From contig CM034547.1 in the NCBI GenBank assembly GCA_020055645.1, forward strand, positions 26,808,513-26,872,512: a stretch of DNA of 64,000 nt, in the 5' to 3' direction. Positions within the stretch are counted from its first letter, which is position 1; every line of letters starts with the position of its first letter. Positions 14,081 through 26,200 of this stretch are shown piece after piece. The position numbers were made by a program, and so were the translations under genes. The notes under the pieces are model-generated. The model made no database searches and was not told the DNA's origin. It saw only the letters and a list, made by a program, of their open reading frames with translations. The DNA is from Tomocerus qinae. Lineage: Eukaryota > Arthropoda > Collembola > Entomobryomorpha > Tomoceridae.

Positions 14081-15162
14081 TTTGCAGGGCAAATTGAAAG
14101 AACAGCTTAAAATGATTCCTGGACAAATTAATTATGCTTTTGAATGCTTCACTTGCGACTTGCGACTGTGGATGTTCTCCAGCAAAACCTCCTTAAATAA
14201 AAGCATTATAAATGCAGACATTCCAACATCGACAACTCAGGAAAATGAGATAATTTTGTCCTAACTAGGTATGTACTAGGTATATGCTCGTTGTTGGTAA
14301 TTTTGAACAATATGCAAGTAGCAAGTAAAGAGACCTTTAGCAATTAGATATTTAAAACCAAACAATTGAGGTATACAAGCTGTGTAAGTAGATACTTAGG
14401 CATTTTATTTGTTACCAAATGCTGAACATATTTCGTTAATTTGTTTGAACAAACATTTATTTGCGATTCAATTTCATGATACTCCTTTAGATTAAACAAG
14501 GCACTCAATGATCCTTGCCAATTTCATGTAGCTGCTGATAATAATATTATGAGAGCCATAAATGAAGATGGTACTTAAATTACTTACTCCATAATGGAAC
14601 AAGCAGCATAAAATGTTTACCTATGATTGAAAACTCAGGCATTCACCTTAAAGCTGCAGGTATACATTTATTTCTGTGAAGCATAATGGATGGAAACCCA
14701 ACAGGTGGACAAAACATGCAGATAGTTAATAATACCAATGATAACATCAACATATTCTGCAATTCACTTCACAGACCACTCTTTGCATAGGTTATCGATT
14801 ATTATATTACTTTGCAAACATCATCCACATGAAAACTAAAAACACATATTATCTCTTTGTTATCTTCGCACCAGAAGCTAAACGAGATTTATATCTAGGT
14901 AAATAAAATAAGCTTTTCCAATCCTTGCAAACTTTAAATTATTTGAAAGCAGATATTATATTAATAGCAAATATTTTTAAGGCTGCATGACGATCAATGT
15001 TAAGGTGTTTTTTCCTATTGGTTGTATCGTGTAGAATTATATTGTTTTAGCATTTTGCAACAACAAGACTTGACGTGATGCAAAATGGTATGTATGTAGA
15101 ATAAATAAATAAAGGTAATGCAAAGACTTGCAGATTTTCAGGTATGAAAATCAACTATTGTC
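14081..15162. other. Intergenic, M15-like gene to chitinase B
   Basis: About 1.1 kb that should contain the M15-like gene's promoter and 5' UTR. The plus-strand frame at 14082-14264 has no recognisable content. A short TTGCGAC tandem duplication lies near 14153-14166. Nothing else was recognised. Confidence 0.5.
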
Positions 15163-15168
15163 TTTATT
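15163..15168 (-). terminator. Candidate poly(A) signal of chitinase B
   Basis: AATAAA on the minus strand, roughly 100 nt downstream of the chitinase B stop at 15270. Confidence 0.45.
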
Positions 15169-15269
15169 ACAACTTGAGTACAAATAATCAACATAATTTG
15201 GGAATAAAATCAAAATGTAGGTTTATCTTAAGCAAATCCGACTAAATGTAGGACCTGCATATCGACAAC

Positions 15270-18200
15270 TTATTGAGGACAGTCGGTAACCAATTCTTTG
15301 TGAATGCAAGCTCTAGTCCCTTTGTCAAAGTAGGTTCCTGGTGGGCAATCTCTTCTGTAGATAGTCCACCCCTCTCCATTAGCAATGCACCAGTAGTAAA
15401 CAGAGCAATTATTCAATGGGTCTGGATTATATCCTTCGTATTGACAGATTTCTGTCACTGGAGGAGGACGAGCTGTAGTGGTTGTGGTCTACCGAATTCA
15501 AATTAGTGATTAGATCTTTATAAAGACAGTCTACAGTAATAACGTAGTAGACCTTGACTTACCGGAACAGGTCCAGTTGGTTGAGGGCCTGGAGTTGTGG
15601 TTGGAGGAGGTTGATATTCGCCATTTAATACTCTGTAGATAGTTTTGATCAAAACAAAAGGTTCTCCGTGACAAAGCCCGAGAAAATCATCTGTTTCTAA
15701 CGACCATACCATTCCACCACCAAGTCCCATGTCTACTGCCCATTGAGCCTAAGAATATATAACATATAATTATGACTATTTCATCATTACTATTATGTGA
15801 TTCTCCATAAAAGAAAACACCATTTGAAATTAATCCAAAGGGCTTTGCCGTTCGTAAATTACGAAATGTTATACAATCAGACAGAACTAAGCACCTACAG
15901 ATTCTTGTCACTAAGGATTTGTAACTGGAGTGCGATAACGAAGCCCTGAAAATTGTTATCCGTACTTAGACTAAGCTTCTAAAATAAATTTTGCATTTCA
16001 AAGCAAATTCCTTTCTAATAATTGTCGCATGCATCTCATTAGTTTGCTCCAGGGTAACTTATATGTATGGTTAATTCTGGGATTATAATTTGAGAGAAAA
16101 CCAAACCACATGAACTACCTATATGACTTCAAATGCAGAGACGCACGTGGAACTACATTAATTGGAACTTCATATGCTTACTGCAAAGTAGCCGAATGTT
16201 TTATTGTCCTTTTATCTAAAGGTGATCCCCATCTAAAAGACACATTACATAGAAAGGATACAGCAGAAAATTTGCACAGCAGGTATCTGTAACCAATACA
16301 TTCCTATGGTAATTGCCATTTTTCGACTTTTAACATGTGAAGGGTCTGTCCGCCCGAACTGGCTCCGTGTAAATCACACGGAGCCACGGAGCCAGTTCGG
16401 GCGGACAGACCCTTCACATGTTAAAAGTCGAAAAATGGCAATTACCATAGGAATGTATTGGTTACAGATACCTGCTGTGCAAATTTTCTGCTGTATCCTT
16501 TCTATGTAATGTGTTATTAGATAGGATCAATCTTTGCGTGAAACCATAATAACTGAAGTATAACCAATTAAAGTCTCTGAGACAAGAGCGTAGAATTGAT
16601 AATCAAGCTATGTACATAAACGAAATACATAATTATAGAGGTCGAAATTCGAGATATCCAGTTTCCCATTAGATATAGTGATAAAGCAAGAAAACCGCAG
16701 GATCTGTCAATGGTGTCTAATTAGGTAGCTAAAAGTAAAACCCTTTCAGAAATGTATATATGATGTTTATAAATTATGTTATTACTCAGCACAGGATCAA
16801 GTACTCTATTCATTAGTACATCTCAACTTAAGTTGTTATAATTTATCAAGTACATTACCTTTCTGGCGATACTTTCTGGAGAATCATATCCGATCCAAAG
16901 TCGTCCGTTGTAAGCATAAGGGGCTCCGTAGTAAGGATCCTCCTTGATCGTCCAAAGACCTGGCTCAGATCGCATCCTTTCGCAGATCTGTTTGTCATTA
17001 ACAAACATTACCATTAAAGACAAGTGACACTCATCCAAGGGAAAGCACGGGAAATGCAATAATCGTGCTGGCGGAGTAGTGAGAAAAGATTTAGCTTTGA
17101 TCTTATCAAGTAGTAAAATATATTGTAGGTAGGTATCATTAATCGCATAATGACAACTCCATTCCCTATTTCCTTTTCAACTCCCACGCTTACATGACTT
17201 TAAAATTGTGTTATAGGCGAAAGGCTTATAGAAAGCAAGGACGAAGATAGTTTTAATTATAATGGTAAAAAATGATTAAAATAGGTAGTAGAAAATCATT
17301 AGTCTAGTTAGGGGAAAAGAGGTTTTCCAGGATTTTAGGGTTTAATTTTATTATCTCTAACACACCTTGTTGGGTATTATAGATAAGTGAGTGAGAAGAG
17401 CTTACTTCGTTGTATCCCCATGTTCCAGCTTCTCTTGTGTATGGTCCAGCATTTATAGGTTGGTTCGCTGGGGCAAAAAGACCATTTTCATTAGGGTTGT
17501 CCAGAGTAAATCCACGACCGTATGTCCCCATTCCCAAAATAAGCTTTTCTCTAGGGGCTCCATGAGAAATCCAGTAGTTGATGCTGTGATTCTATATTAT
17601 CATCCATGCTCTTTTTAATCAAACCCGGAAGTCAATGACTTTAAAACAATATGAAACGCATAATTCTTATTATTCATTAATTCTGTCCTAGCGAAAATGT
17701 CAACTACAGCCAGTTCGCAGTAGGGAAGGTGAATAACTTTGGATTTGCTAGAGTAAACACTTACTAATTGTAATTATCTTTCTATTATGTTCCTAGAATA
17801 AATATAGACACTAGAGACGTTGCAATTAAATGAAAACGTTCTTGTAAGTGGACGATATGATTCTAAACCCAAATTCCTCATTTTCTTTTTGTACAATACA
17901 CTATAGTGTAATTGGACCCAATCTAAAGTTTCTTTCTAGAGACAATTGTTAAGTTTAAGCCCAAGAGAAAAAAATAAATGTTGATATCACAAGAATAGTA
18001 ATCTCCCATGTTGAAAAAAGAAAAGTTTTAAGGAAATCAATGGTTTGCTATTAGCTAAAAGGTTCTTCCCCATTGAAATTGGAATCCAAAATCCAAATGA
18101 GGTTCGTAGACTTTCTGCATGTGTCTCTAGGAACAAAAGAGAGTTGCTCTATTATCTGTTGAATTGCTGGAATTATATAACCCGAATAATGCTTGGATTG

Positions 18201-21200
18201 CACAAGTTCAGCATCTTGTCTACACAATGAAAACTGAAATTACATTGTGTTCTGCAATAACAATAGTTGAGTTGCTAATTATCTGTACTGAAGTGACACT
18301 GCAGAAAACACTTTTGTTCATTTCATACATACTACTTACGACTCATTTACACACGCAGGCACGTATTTAGAAATTTGTTCAAGGGGGGCGCAACCAACAA
18401 TAATGTCAAAAAGAAGAAATATTCAAGCGAAACGCGAAAACATTTTGCAATTTTTAAGAAAATATTTTTCTCAGATTTAGGGGGCGCTGCGCCCCGCCCG
18501 GCCCCTACTGGATACGCGCTTGTACACACGTACCAACTGCTTTTATTATCCCTACACACGTCTTATTCATGCAGTACCTACAACTACACTCCTTTTCAAA
18601 TTATCATTCGCTCGTTGTCACGTACAATTAGTACAATAGTATTTAAGTGTCTCTGTTGATGATGTCGTTGCTAATTTTAACTTGGTATATAATAATGTAA
18701 ACACTACTGACTGGCTAACGGAAGTAATTGATTAGTATTTACAGTTCCACCCCCCCATTTACCAATTGCTATTTATTATCTGGAGAAGTATTTAGCAAAG
18801 ATAATTAATGTACCTATACGGTCTTCAATGCAACGAATACCTGATTTAGTTTAATATACTCTCGTAAGCAGATTGTGGCAGACTTCGCCTACTTTTTATT
18901 GTCCCATCCTTGGGTTTACTATAGTCTGCTCGTAAGAGCTCTTCTGTAAACTACGTATGCAAATTATATAATTTATGCAGAGTGATTTGTGAACAATCCT
19001 ACAGTCCATTTTCACCATGCAGTAGTAGGAAAAGCTTTCATCTGCACAAAGGACACCAAAATATTTCTCCGTGCAATATTGTGATTGCTGCTACGAAATT
19101 GAGTCTTTTATGGTGTACATGAAAGGAAAAGTTGGCTAAAATCACGTGTTGGTGAAAGCAATGTTGATAATCAAACGATAGTTGCTTAGACCCATTTGAC
19201 ATTGGTGTTCTCGATGAGTATGTTACAGTATACTACTGTAACACTATATGCATGCATAACTGCTTATAGATGGATTAATTTCCGTAAACATTGTAAACAC
19301 ACAGGTGCCTACTCGTAATTCTAAATTGAGTGATGTCAAGAAAAGGTCATTTGATTCTGGGGTGTGGACTTTGACACGTGTCTTTACCTCTTCTCATTTT
19401 CTTCACCATCTTTTCATGCACACGCTATTATTAATTAAAAGTGCTTAAAATTCAAAACTATTCATAGCGTAATCTCCTGCTGTTAACCTTTTTCAGTTAA
19501 TTAAATGTTTTGTTATTGAATTTGCATCTTACAAGATGAAACCTTTTGAATCAAATTTTTCAAATTAGAATAAAAAACAAAATCTTACTAGATTCAGAAG
19601 AACGTGGTCGTCAAAATCTACTATAGGGCTGGCATAAAGTGGAGCATGATGTCCAGTGAATTTTTCCCATGCTCCATGGTAGTCGTAGCACATAACGTTG
19701 ATGAAATCAAAATCTCTACAAAAACATAATAATAAATATTGGACACAAAATAAGGGCAAGAGTGGAACAGTGGAAAAAGTGAACAAGCAGAGAGGCCAAT
19801 TAAAACTGTAATCAGCGAGTATGAAATAGAGCAAAAGTTATTAGTCAACACAGCAGCTGGCATTAAATGGTATAGTGAGCATAAAAGGATAGTCTAAAGG
19901 GCATCATGCAGCTCGGACGGAGTTCAATGAAATTCAATGTCTGGCAAGCCACATCCGTGATATTTGGCGATCCGTGCTAATTTCCTAATGTCCATTAGAA
20001 CATTAAAACAGCAGAAGTCCCAATGGTCATCACTACTGCCCAATTGTTTTTTGTCACCCTTTTTCTCTATAGTTTTCCCTTTGCAGGAATTAGGCTGCAG
20101 TATTGAATTAAACTTTCACAGGAGAAAGTACTTTGGCCACAGAAGAGTGCCAACTTTGGATTAGTTTGTGTTAAGTGATCACACCAAAAGAGAATTAGTG
20201 AAGAAGGAAATTACCTAGTAATGCTTGGAATATCATAAGCCGTTTCCATTGTACTCTGCCCTGCAGCCACAGCTGCGGTCAACAGATATCCGTGTCGATC
20301 GAATTCAACTCTCATTTCTCGAACCAGCAAAGCAAAGTTTTCCTGAAAATTCAATTACATACAATTATTATTACTTATCTCAAAAAACCAAAAAAGTTTT
20401 GGCTAGCATTCTGAACTTTTTACTTTAACACATAACAACATACATACATAAACACGAACATACCCTTTATTATTAAAATATTTAGAAATACATGCAGAAA
20501 GGCCAAGGCCATGAAACTGGTAAAAATATGTAATGCATAACGATACTATACAAGTTGAACTACTTGATGAATGAAAATATCGTCATTCTCTCTCAACAAG
20601 ACCATTAATTTCTATATTTTAATGATCTCAAAGAACTTTTTCTGTGGAATATTTTCCCTTTTTTCATTGAACTTTATACACTGAGGGGCTAGCTTTTGTC
20701 TATTTCCATTCTTATTATGGCAAAGTCAAGTATAAACATTTATGGCTCTTCCTGTTAAATCATTGTTAAATAGTTTTACGATGACGTAATGCTACATCCA
20801 TTGAACTTCACATACATGAGATATCTACAATGTTATATTGCAGATGATTAAGGAATGCATGATGATACGGATGGTCGAATACAAAATGAAACATTTAATA
20901 CGAAACGAATGTTATTAGTTAATGAAGCTATAGTACTGTAGGCCAAAAGGGTTACATTGACAAAAGTGAACACAGTAGAAGCAACTATACTAACGAGTAT
21001 AGTATTTACCCTGAGGTGAAAGTTATTCCTGTACAATGGATGATGTTTTTGAAATGTTAATGTCGAGTAATTGTATGACGTCATTATTTCACTAAGAGAT
21101 GCAAGTTGGTGGAAATAAATATTTTTCAAAGTTACTACTCCTACCCGTTCCTAGTATACATGGTTCATTTACCACTGTTTTGGTTGTACCACTGTTTAAT

Positions 21201-23219
21201 GAAAAACAAACTACGTCTCACTAAACATTTTATGTTATCAGTAGTGTATGGTATGCTGCGGGTGAATTAGTCCATAATAAACATACTATATAGAAATGCT
21301 AGCACATTCATGACCCTAATGATTTCTTCCGTTTAAAAGTCTATTTGGGTAGAGATGAAAGTAGATTCATGGGGATTTATGAGCTCTTATCGCCGTAGGT
21401 ACAAACGCCTACATACAGGTAAGTATTTTATCCCTCCCACTATCACACGACTACACAATAGATAAGAAGCTTAAAATAGTTATCCGTAGCGGATGTATGT
21501 AATGTAAACGTAAACATTTAAGACGATTTTGTTTACGAGTTATACAGACCATTAGCGTAATAATAATTTGTAATTTTATCAAACTGTAATTTTCTCCCTT
21601 TATGAAACATAGGTATAGGTGATCAGTGCATGGTTGTTGAATTATTTACTACAGCCCTAGAACTCGACCCAACTTTGCAAAACTTAAGTAGATCACGGCG
21701 TAGTGCATATTCATCAATCAAACAAATTGAAAATAAGCATCCTATAGCTGAGAATCAATATCTAATAATAAGTACACATCAGCGCAGCAGCAACAAATTC
21801 TCCCTTTATCTGCAGACACTATAAGAAACTTTTCTCCTCTTAATCATCTCTTCAATCCGTTACGCATTGAAAAGGTTGAAAAGCCATCGGTGAAAGTTTC
21901 TTATGATGTCAAAATATTAAAATAGAAAGTTTGGATTATTGGATTGCACTTTCTTTTACAAAGTCACCTCCAAAGGCAAAATGGACATGACATTATCAAA
22001 ACTGCGTTGAAGTGGAAATTCGCCAATAAGCAAAGAAGCTTGTTTGAAATATGTAGGGATTCCTGCTGAGCGTGTCTAAATAACCATAACCACACCTTCA
22101 ATCTAGCTCCTGAAATTAAACAGCTTCCTATTGATTAGTGAAAGCTATTCTGGACTGAAAACTTTTGTTGGAAATTAATTTTAGAAGAAATACTAACTGG
22201 ATGAAAACCGGTCTCACCGACAACCCAGACACAATGATGCATTTATGAGTCTTCTCCAGTGTGGTGTAAAGATTTTGCCTTTACATACATTGGACTTTGG
22301 ACTATCTCTCATAATAATTTATTAGGCTAGTTACCTTATCCTCAGGAGCTGAGCCTTCACGATTAGCTGGGTATTCCCAATCTAAATCAAAGCCATCAAA
22401 GTTGAATCTTTGGATGAAAGGGACGACACTGTTGATAAAACGACGACGCCCTTCATAAGTCTTAGCCATCTGGACGGATACAAAAACATGTTATGATTAC
22501 ATTTTCAGGTAGGTGTAGTGTAATGTTATTTAGGATTGGTGATGTACCCGAGAGTATTTCTCTGAACCTTCGTTCCATCCTCCGATGGCAACAATTGTCT
22601 TCAAACTAGGATTCCGAAGTTTCAAGTTGGTGAAACGTTTGATTGCACCTAAAGAAGACATAGAAACGGGTCAGGTGAAAATAGACGTAGCTGGCAATTC
22701 AATTTTTCATAATTTTTCGTAGTAAATTGAAGTTTTAGGCTTTCTACCACTCACCTCTACCCCAATCTTCTTCCAATTCATTGTATGGATCAAGTACCAT
22801 TATTTCTCCTGACTGAGAAATTCCAGTGAAGCCGAAGATCAAATGTGTGCAAATATGGGGATCGATAGATTCCACATCAAACTTTCCATTTCCAGGTCTG
22901 TAAACAGCCCAACTCCCAAAGTAACAGACCATCTTTTTCGTCGGTGCTGTTTACAAATGACAACAATAGATACTCTTTTGTCTTTATATTTATAAAAATA
23001 CCATAGTACAGGTTATATAAAAGTGACGTTACAACAGGTATGTAAATATTAAATATTTGCCCAGGAAGTGCTTCGGAAGAACAGTGAATCAGTGAACATT
23101 CTTATTATTGCGACATATTGCTAAAAATAAATTTAAAAAATTTAGGATTTGATACCTTTGTCTGCTGGCAAAGCAGAAGCCAAAGATGCCAACGCCAAAA
23201 CAGCTAAAAGCAGCTTCAT
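15270..23219 (-). CDS. Chitinase B, secreted GH18 plus C-terminal CBM14 (peritrophin-A)
   Basis: Predicted chitinase. Ten exons join in frame to 488 aa: 23156-23219, 22755-22946, 22548-22648, 22335-22469, 20215-20342, 19589-19715, 17406-17591, 16859-16987, 15563-15748 and 15270-15488 (stop TAA). The N-terminus ([16 protein letters not shown]) is a signal peptide. GH18 motifs in order: [37 protein letters not shown] with catalytic Glu151, [19 protein letters not shown], and [14 protein letters not shown] Pro/Thr-rich linker spans about residues 398-427. The last exon carries a peritrophin-A/CBM14 module with its six cysteines at 431, 444, 450, 464, 477 and 486. This is the usual layout of arthropod gut or moulting chitinases. 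Introns 4 and 6 are about 2 kb each; intron 6 holds a hAT-like MITE, and intron 8 a long perfect inverted repeat. It is not a close copy of chitinase A, so the pair looks like an old duplication. Confidence 0.95.
15749..16858 (-). other. Chitinase B intron 8
   Basis: A 1.1-kb intron between the exon encoding [10 protein letters not shown] and the exon encoding the GGGMVWSLE segment. Ends are GTAATG...TTCTTAG on the minus strand. Its main content is the inverted repeat at 16240-16514. Confidence 0.85.
16240..16514. repeat. Perfect 130-bp inverted repeat (long hairpin)
   Basis: The left arm 16240-16369 is the exact reverse complement of the right arm 16385-16514, with a 15-nt spacer; I checked the arms base by base. 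The centre is GC-rich compared with its surroundings, and the right arm carries an extra ACGGAGCC unit, so a smaller alternative hairpin (16361-16370 with 16376-16385) can form. Beyond 16240 and 16514 the symmetry continues weakly (TCTAAAA against TATTAGA with gaps), so the original arms were probably longer. No target-site duplication is evident. It may be a fold-back transposon, a hairpin RNA source, or an inverted-copy assembly or replication artefact. Confidence 0.9.
17592..19588 (-). other. Chitinase B intron 6
   Basis: A 2-kb intron between the MCYDYHGAW exon and the GMGTYGRGF exon. It begins GTAAGATT and ends ATATAG on the minus strand. Apart from the MITE at 18356-18522, I see no feature in it. 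Confidence 0.85.
18356..18522. mobile_element. hAT-like MITE, 167 bp, with 8-bp target duplication
   Basis: The element begins CAGGCACGTATTTAG and ends with the reverse complement of CAAGCGCGTATCCAG (11 of 15 terminal bases match). It is flanked on both sides by the identical 8-mer TACACACG (18348-18355 and 18523-18530). The G-rich tracts just inside each end, the CAG start and the 8-bp duplication are typical of non-autonomous hAT elements. There is no coding capacity. It sits in an intron of chitinase B. Confidence 0.8.
20343..22334 (-). other. Chitinase B intron 4
   Basis: A 2-kb intron following the exon with the catalytic [10 protein letters not shown] motif. Splice ends are GTAACT...TTTTCAG on the minus strand. 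Open frames inside (20848-21129 minus, 21630-21824 plus) have no recognisable content. Confidence 0.8.
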
Positions 23220-26200
23220 GATGATGAAATGTCAGTTTGCAACAACTAACAAAATATTATGGCCGAATTGGCAAATGAATAGAAATTGATCTGTGCTGAG
23301 GAATAAATACCTTCGCATTTTAAAAAGAGCTTCAACCTGGAATTGATTGGTAATTAAAATAAAATCTGTTAATCTGCTATTTTATCATGTACGATTAAGA
23401 ATTAATCAGTTAGCATTGCACACAAGAGTCAACTATATCTATCGTATTCAATGGCATAATATTGGCAAATAGAGACATTTTTTGGGGCGAGTTTGAACTT
23501 TAGGACTTTGTAGATCCACAGCTTGGCAAAAGGCTCATAAGATTACCGATTTGTGTACTTAGGAATTTCAATTAATTAGTAATAATTATATTCACATAAC
23601 CAGAGGTAGAGATTATTCCTAGAAAAGATCATCGCATGTTTGTATATCTGCACTGTGGTTGAAAGGTGGTAGCGGACAGAGCTGCTAATCGCATGGTAAT
23701 CTTTCCAATATTTACTTAATACTCTACTGTTTTGCAATAACAATGTACTTGAACCTGGCAGGAGATAACGTAAATCCTTGTGGGTTGGTTTTGTTGGTAC
23801 TTCCAATTTTCCACCAACGGCAGTAGAACAAATTAATTAAAAACGTATTTGGCTCATAACTCTAGAATTCATCATGGAAATTACCATATACTGATACAAC
23901 ACTTACAACAGGGAAGAAGAAGGACTCCCAATGCCAGGTATCAAATTACTAAGTATGACTATGCTTGAAATGACAATTTGCGGTTTATTCATTATTGGAG
24001 TATATCTGTAGTAGTCTCAATTATATCTCAAGGACTGCAGTGCACTACAGAATTGATTATTGACCCTGTTTGATACGCTGTGGAATGAATACAGAAGATT
24101 CAATTATTTACTATAATCAAGGTTAACATGTGTATCAAAGAGGAATTTATTGATGCCTGAAACTGGAAGTCCTTTGGTATTATGGTCCTATTCCCTATAA
24201 TTTGCCTGTAGATATTTGCAATACATTTACAATTGCAGTAATTGTAGCATGATGATCGATTAATTTCATTATTAATCAACTTGAGGCTAAAAGGATATCG
24301 GGAATGTTCTCTGCAGACTTTGATCCATACTTAATTAACTCGTTGTACTTATCCTAATTACTAATTCTCATGCTTATCATAATTCGCAACTTTATTCAAT
24401 TTAATGCATGCAGATAGTTGAGAAGCAAGTTTTATTTTATTCTATGCTTATCAGCTTCACTGCTAGCGAAAACAAGCATTATTTTCAAGAGGTTGATATA
24501 TATTTACTTTTCAATTTGAAGTAGACTGACATGGTTGACATCATTCACTGGTTTCATTTTTTGTTTGCTATTCTGCATAGACTGAATATTTTGTTTACTC
24601 CAGCGATAGATTTAGAAATTGAATTTGAGTTGACTTTCTTTTAGATGAGTGAATCAGACTGAAAGGAGCTTTCAATAATAAATATTTGATCTCTGGGTTA
24701 GGAATTGTTCACAGTTCAAATAATTTCAACCGAGAATAAAAGAAATACTGATGCAATGTTTCATTTCCGTGTTTTTGTTGCGATACTATTCATTCTAGAC
24801 CGAAAGTAATAACGATATCTCAGAGTGCCCCCTACAGATATTTATGATTTCGTGATATACTTTGGCTTGTGTGTTTTGCTTTCTAAATTGCAGCAAGTTT
24901 CATCGCATAAATATTTTTATTGAGGAAAACAGGATATTTTGCACACTTTACAATGGCTAGGCTATTTCTGTTAGCAAACTTTACCCAAAAGGATAAAACT
25001 GAGATGAATGCATTTACTATGTAACTATGTGCTTGCATTCAGAGATAACTTGCTGTAATGGTTAACTTTGGAACATCTTCTCTGTCTTCCGAGACATGAA
25101 ATGGGGAAGGAAGCATTGTAAAATTGTAATGGATACTGACGTTGAGTGCAGTAGATCAAATACCGTATAACCTGAATTAGTCAACCCCCCACCTCAAAGT
25201 GTTTTTCCCTTTTCGCAGAATAAACCACTTAATTTTTATATCGAATCTTTTTACTTAATTTGACATGTCTAGGTCATCCACATTCTCCAACTACAAAAAA
25301 TACCTTATCGAAGGCTTCATCCTATCTCATTGTTAAGTATTCACAATTTAAACACTTCATGTAGCTAATTTCCTCACATTTTCTTTCTCTCAAAACTTTG
25401 CAGAATTTATTAAACCTTTAAACGCCCACATGGTGTAAGAAAAGGTATTTAAAATATCCTTGGTAGGATAATTATGAAAAATGAAATAAAAAATCGCCAT
25501 TTACGTCAGACCCGTGTAGGATATTGATTCAGAGAAGATGCATTTCATTGCAAAAGTTTTCTTTCACCACAATTTGGATTACAATAACATGTTTTCAAAT
25601 AAAATGTACCATTATGATTACCAATGCAAAAACATCACGTATTCTTCGTAAGTACGTAAAACACAATATTGCAACTGTTTTAATAATCCTTTCCATACGG
25701 CTTCTTTTTCTATGGCTAGCAACCTTGAATATAATATAATTTCATTTCACTTCGGTATCATTTACTCGACGAATGTGCAAGAGATCATAGAGAATCAAAT
25801 ACCCTGTTGAACACATGCATTCAAGTTGATAATTTTATTTTGTCCACTTTTTTATCCTGACTGTGCTGCAGTTGTATTTTCCTTCAGGTCGGTTTAGCTA
25901 TTAGTATAAACTTTCACTAGTAGCCAAGAGACTTTCACTCATGAGATGCATTCGTTTCTGTAGTCTCATATTTCAGTGCCTTCAGATGTTACTTACCTCA
26001 CCCTCTTGGCCTATACGATCTGTTTTCTCATTAGACCTTTAACTTCCGTTTCTGGTTTCACCCATGGAAATGAAATTGCATTATCTCATTTTCTTTCAGG
26101 GTCTCCTATAAATATTTTATTAAATATTGCAAAAATCAGGCTTAGCAAAAACTACAATGATGTACATGGAATATAGAAGTGAAAAGACTATTGTTTCAAA

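Noticed and set aside
16306-16509. 67-aa ORF across the perfect inverted repeat
   Set aside because: It reads through both arms of the palindrome; its second half is the complement of the first, so it has no independent coding support.
18375-18659. 94-aa plus-strand and overlapping minus-strand ORFs
   Set aside because: Both overlap the hAT-like MITE, which has no coding function; the frames are incidental to its GC-rich ends.
25150-25260. Possible repeat start around AGTCAACCCCCCACCTC
   Set aside because: Terminal-like C-run noticed, but no inverted partner or target duplication could be found nearby.
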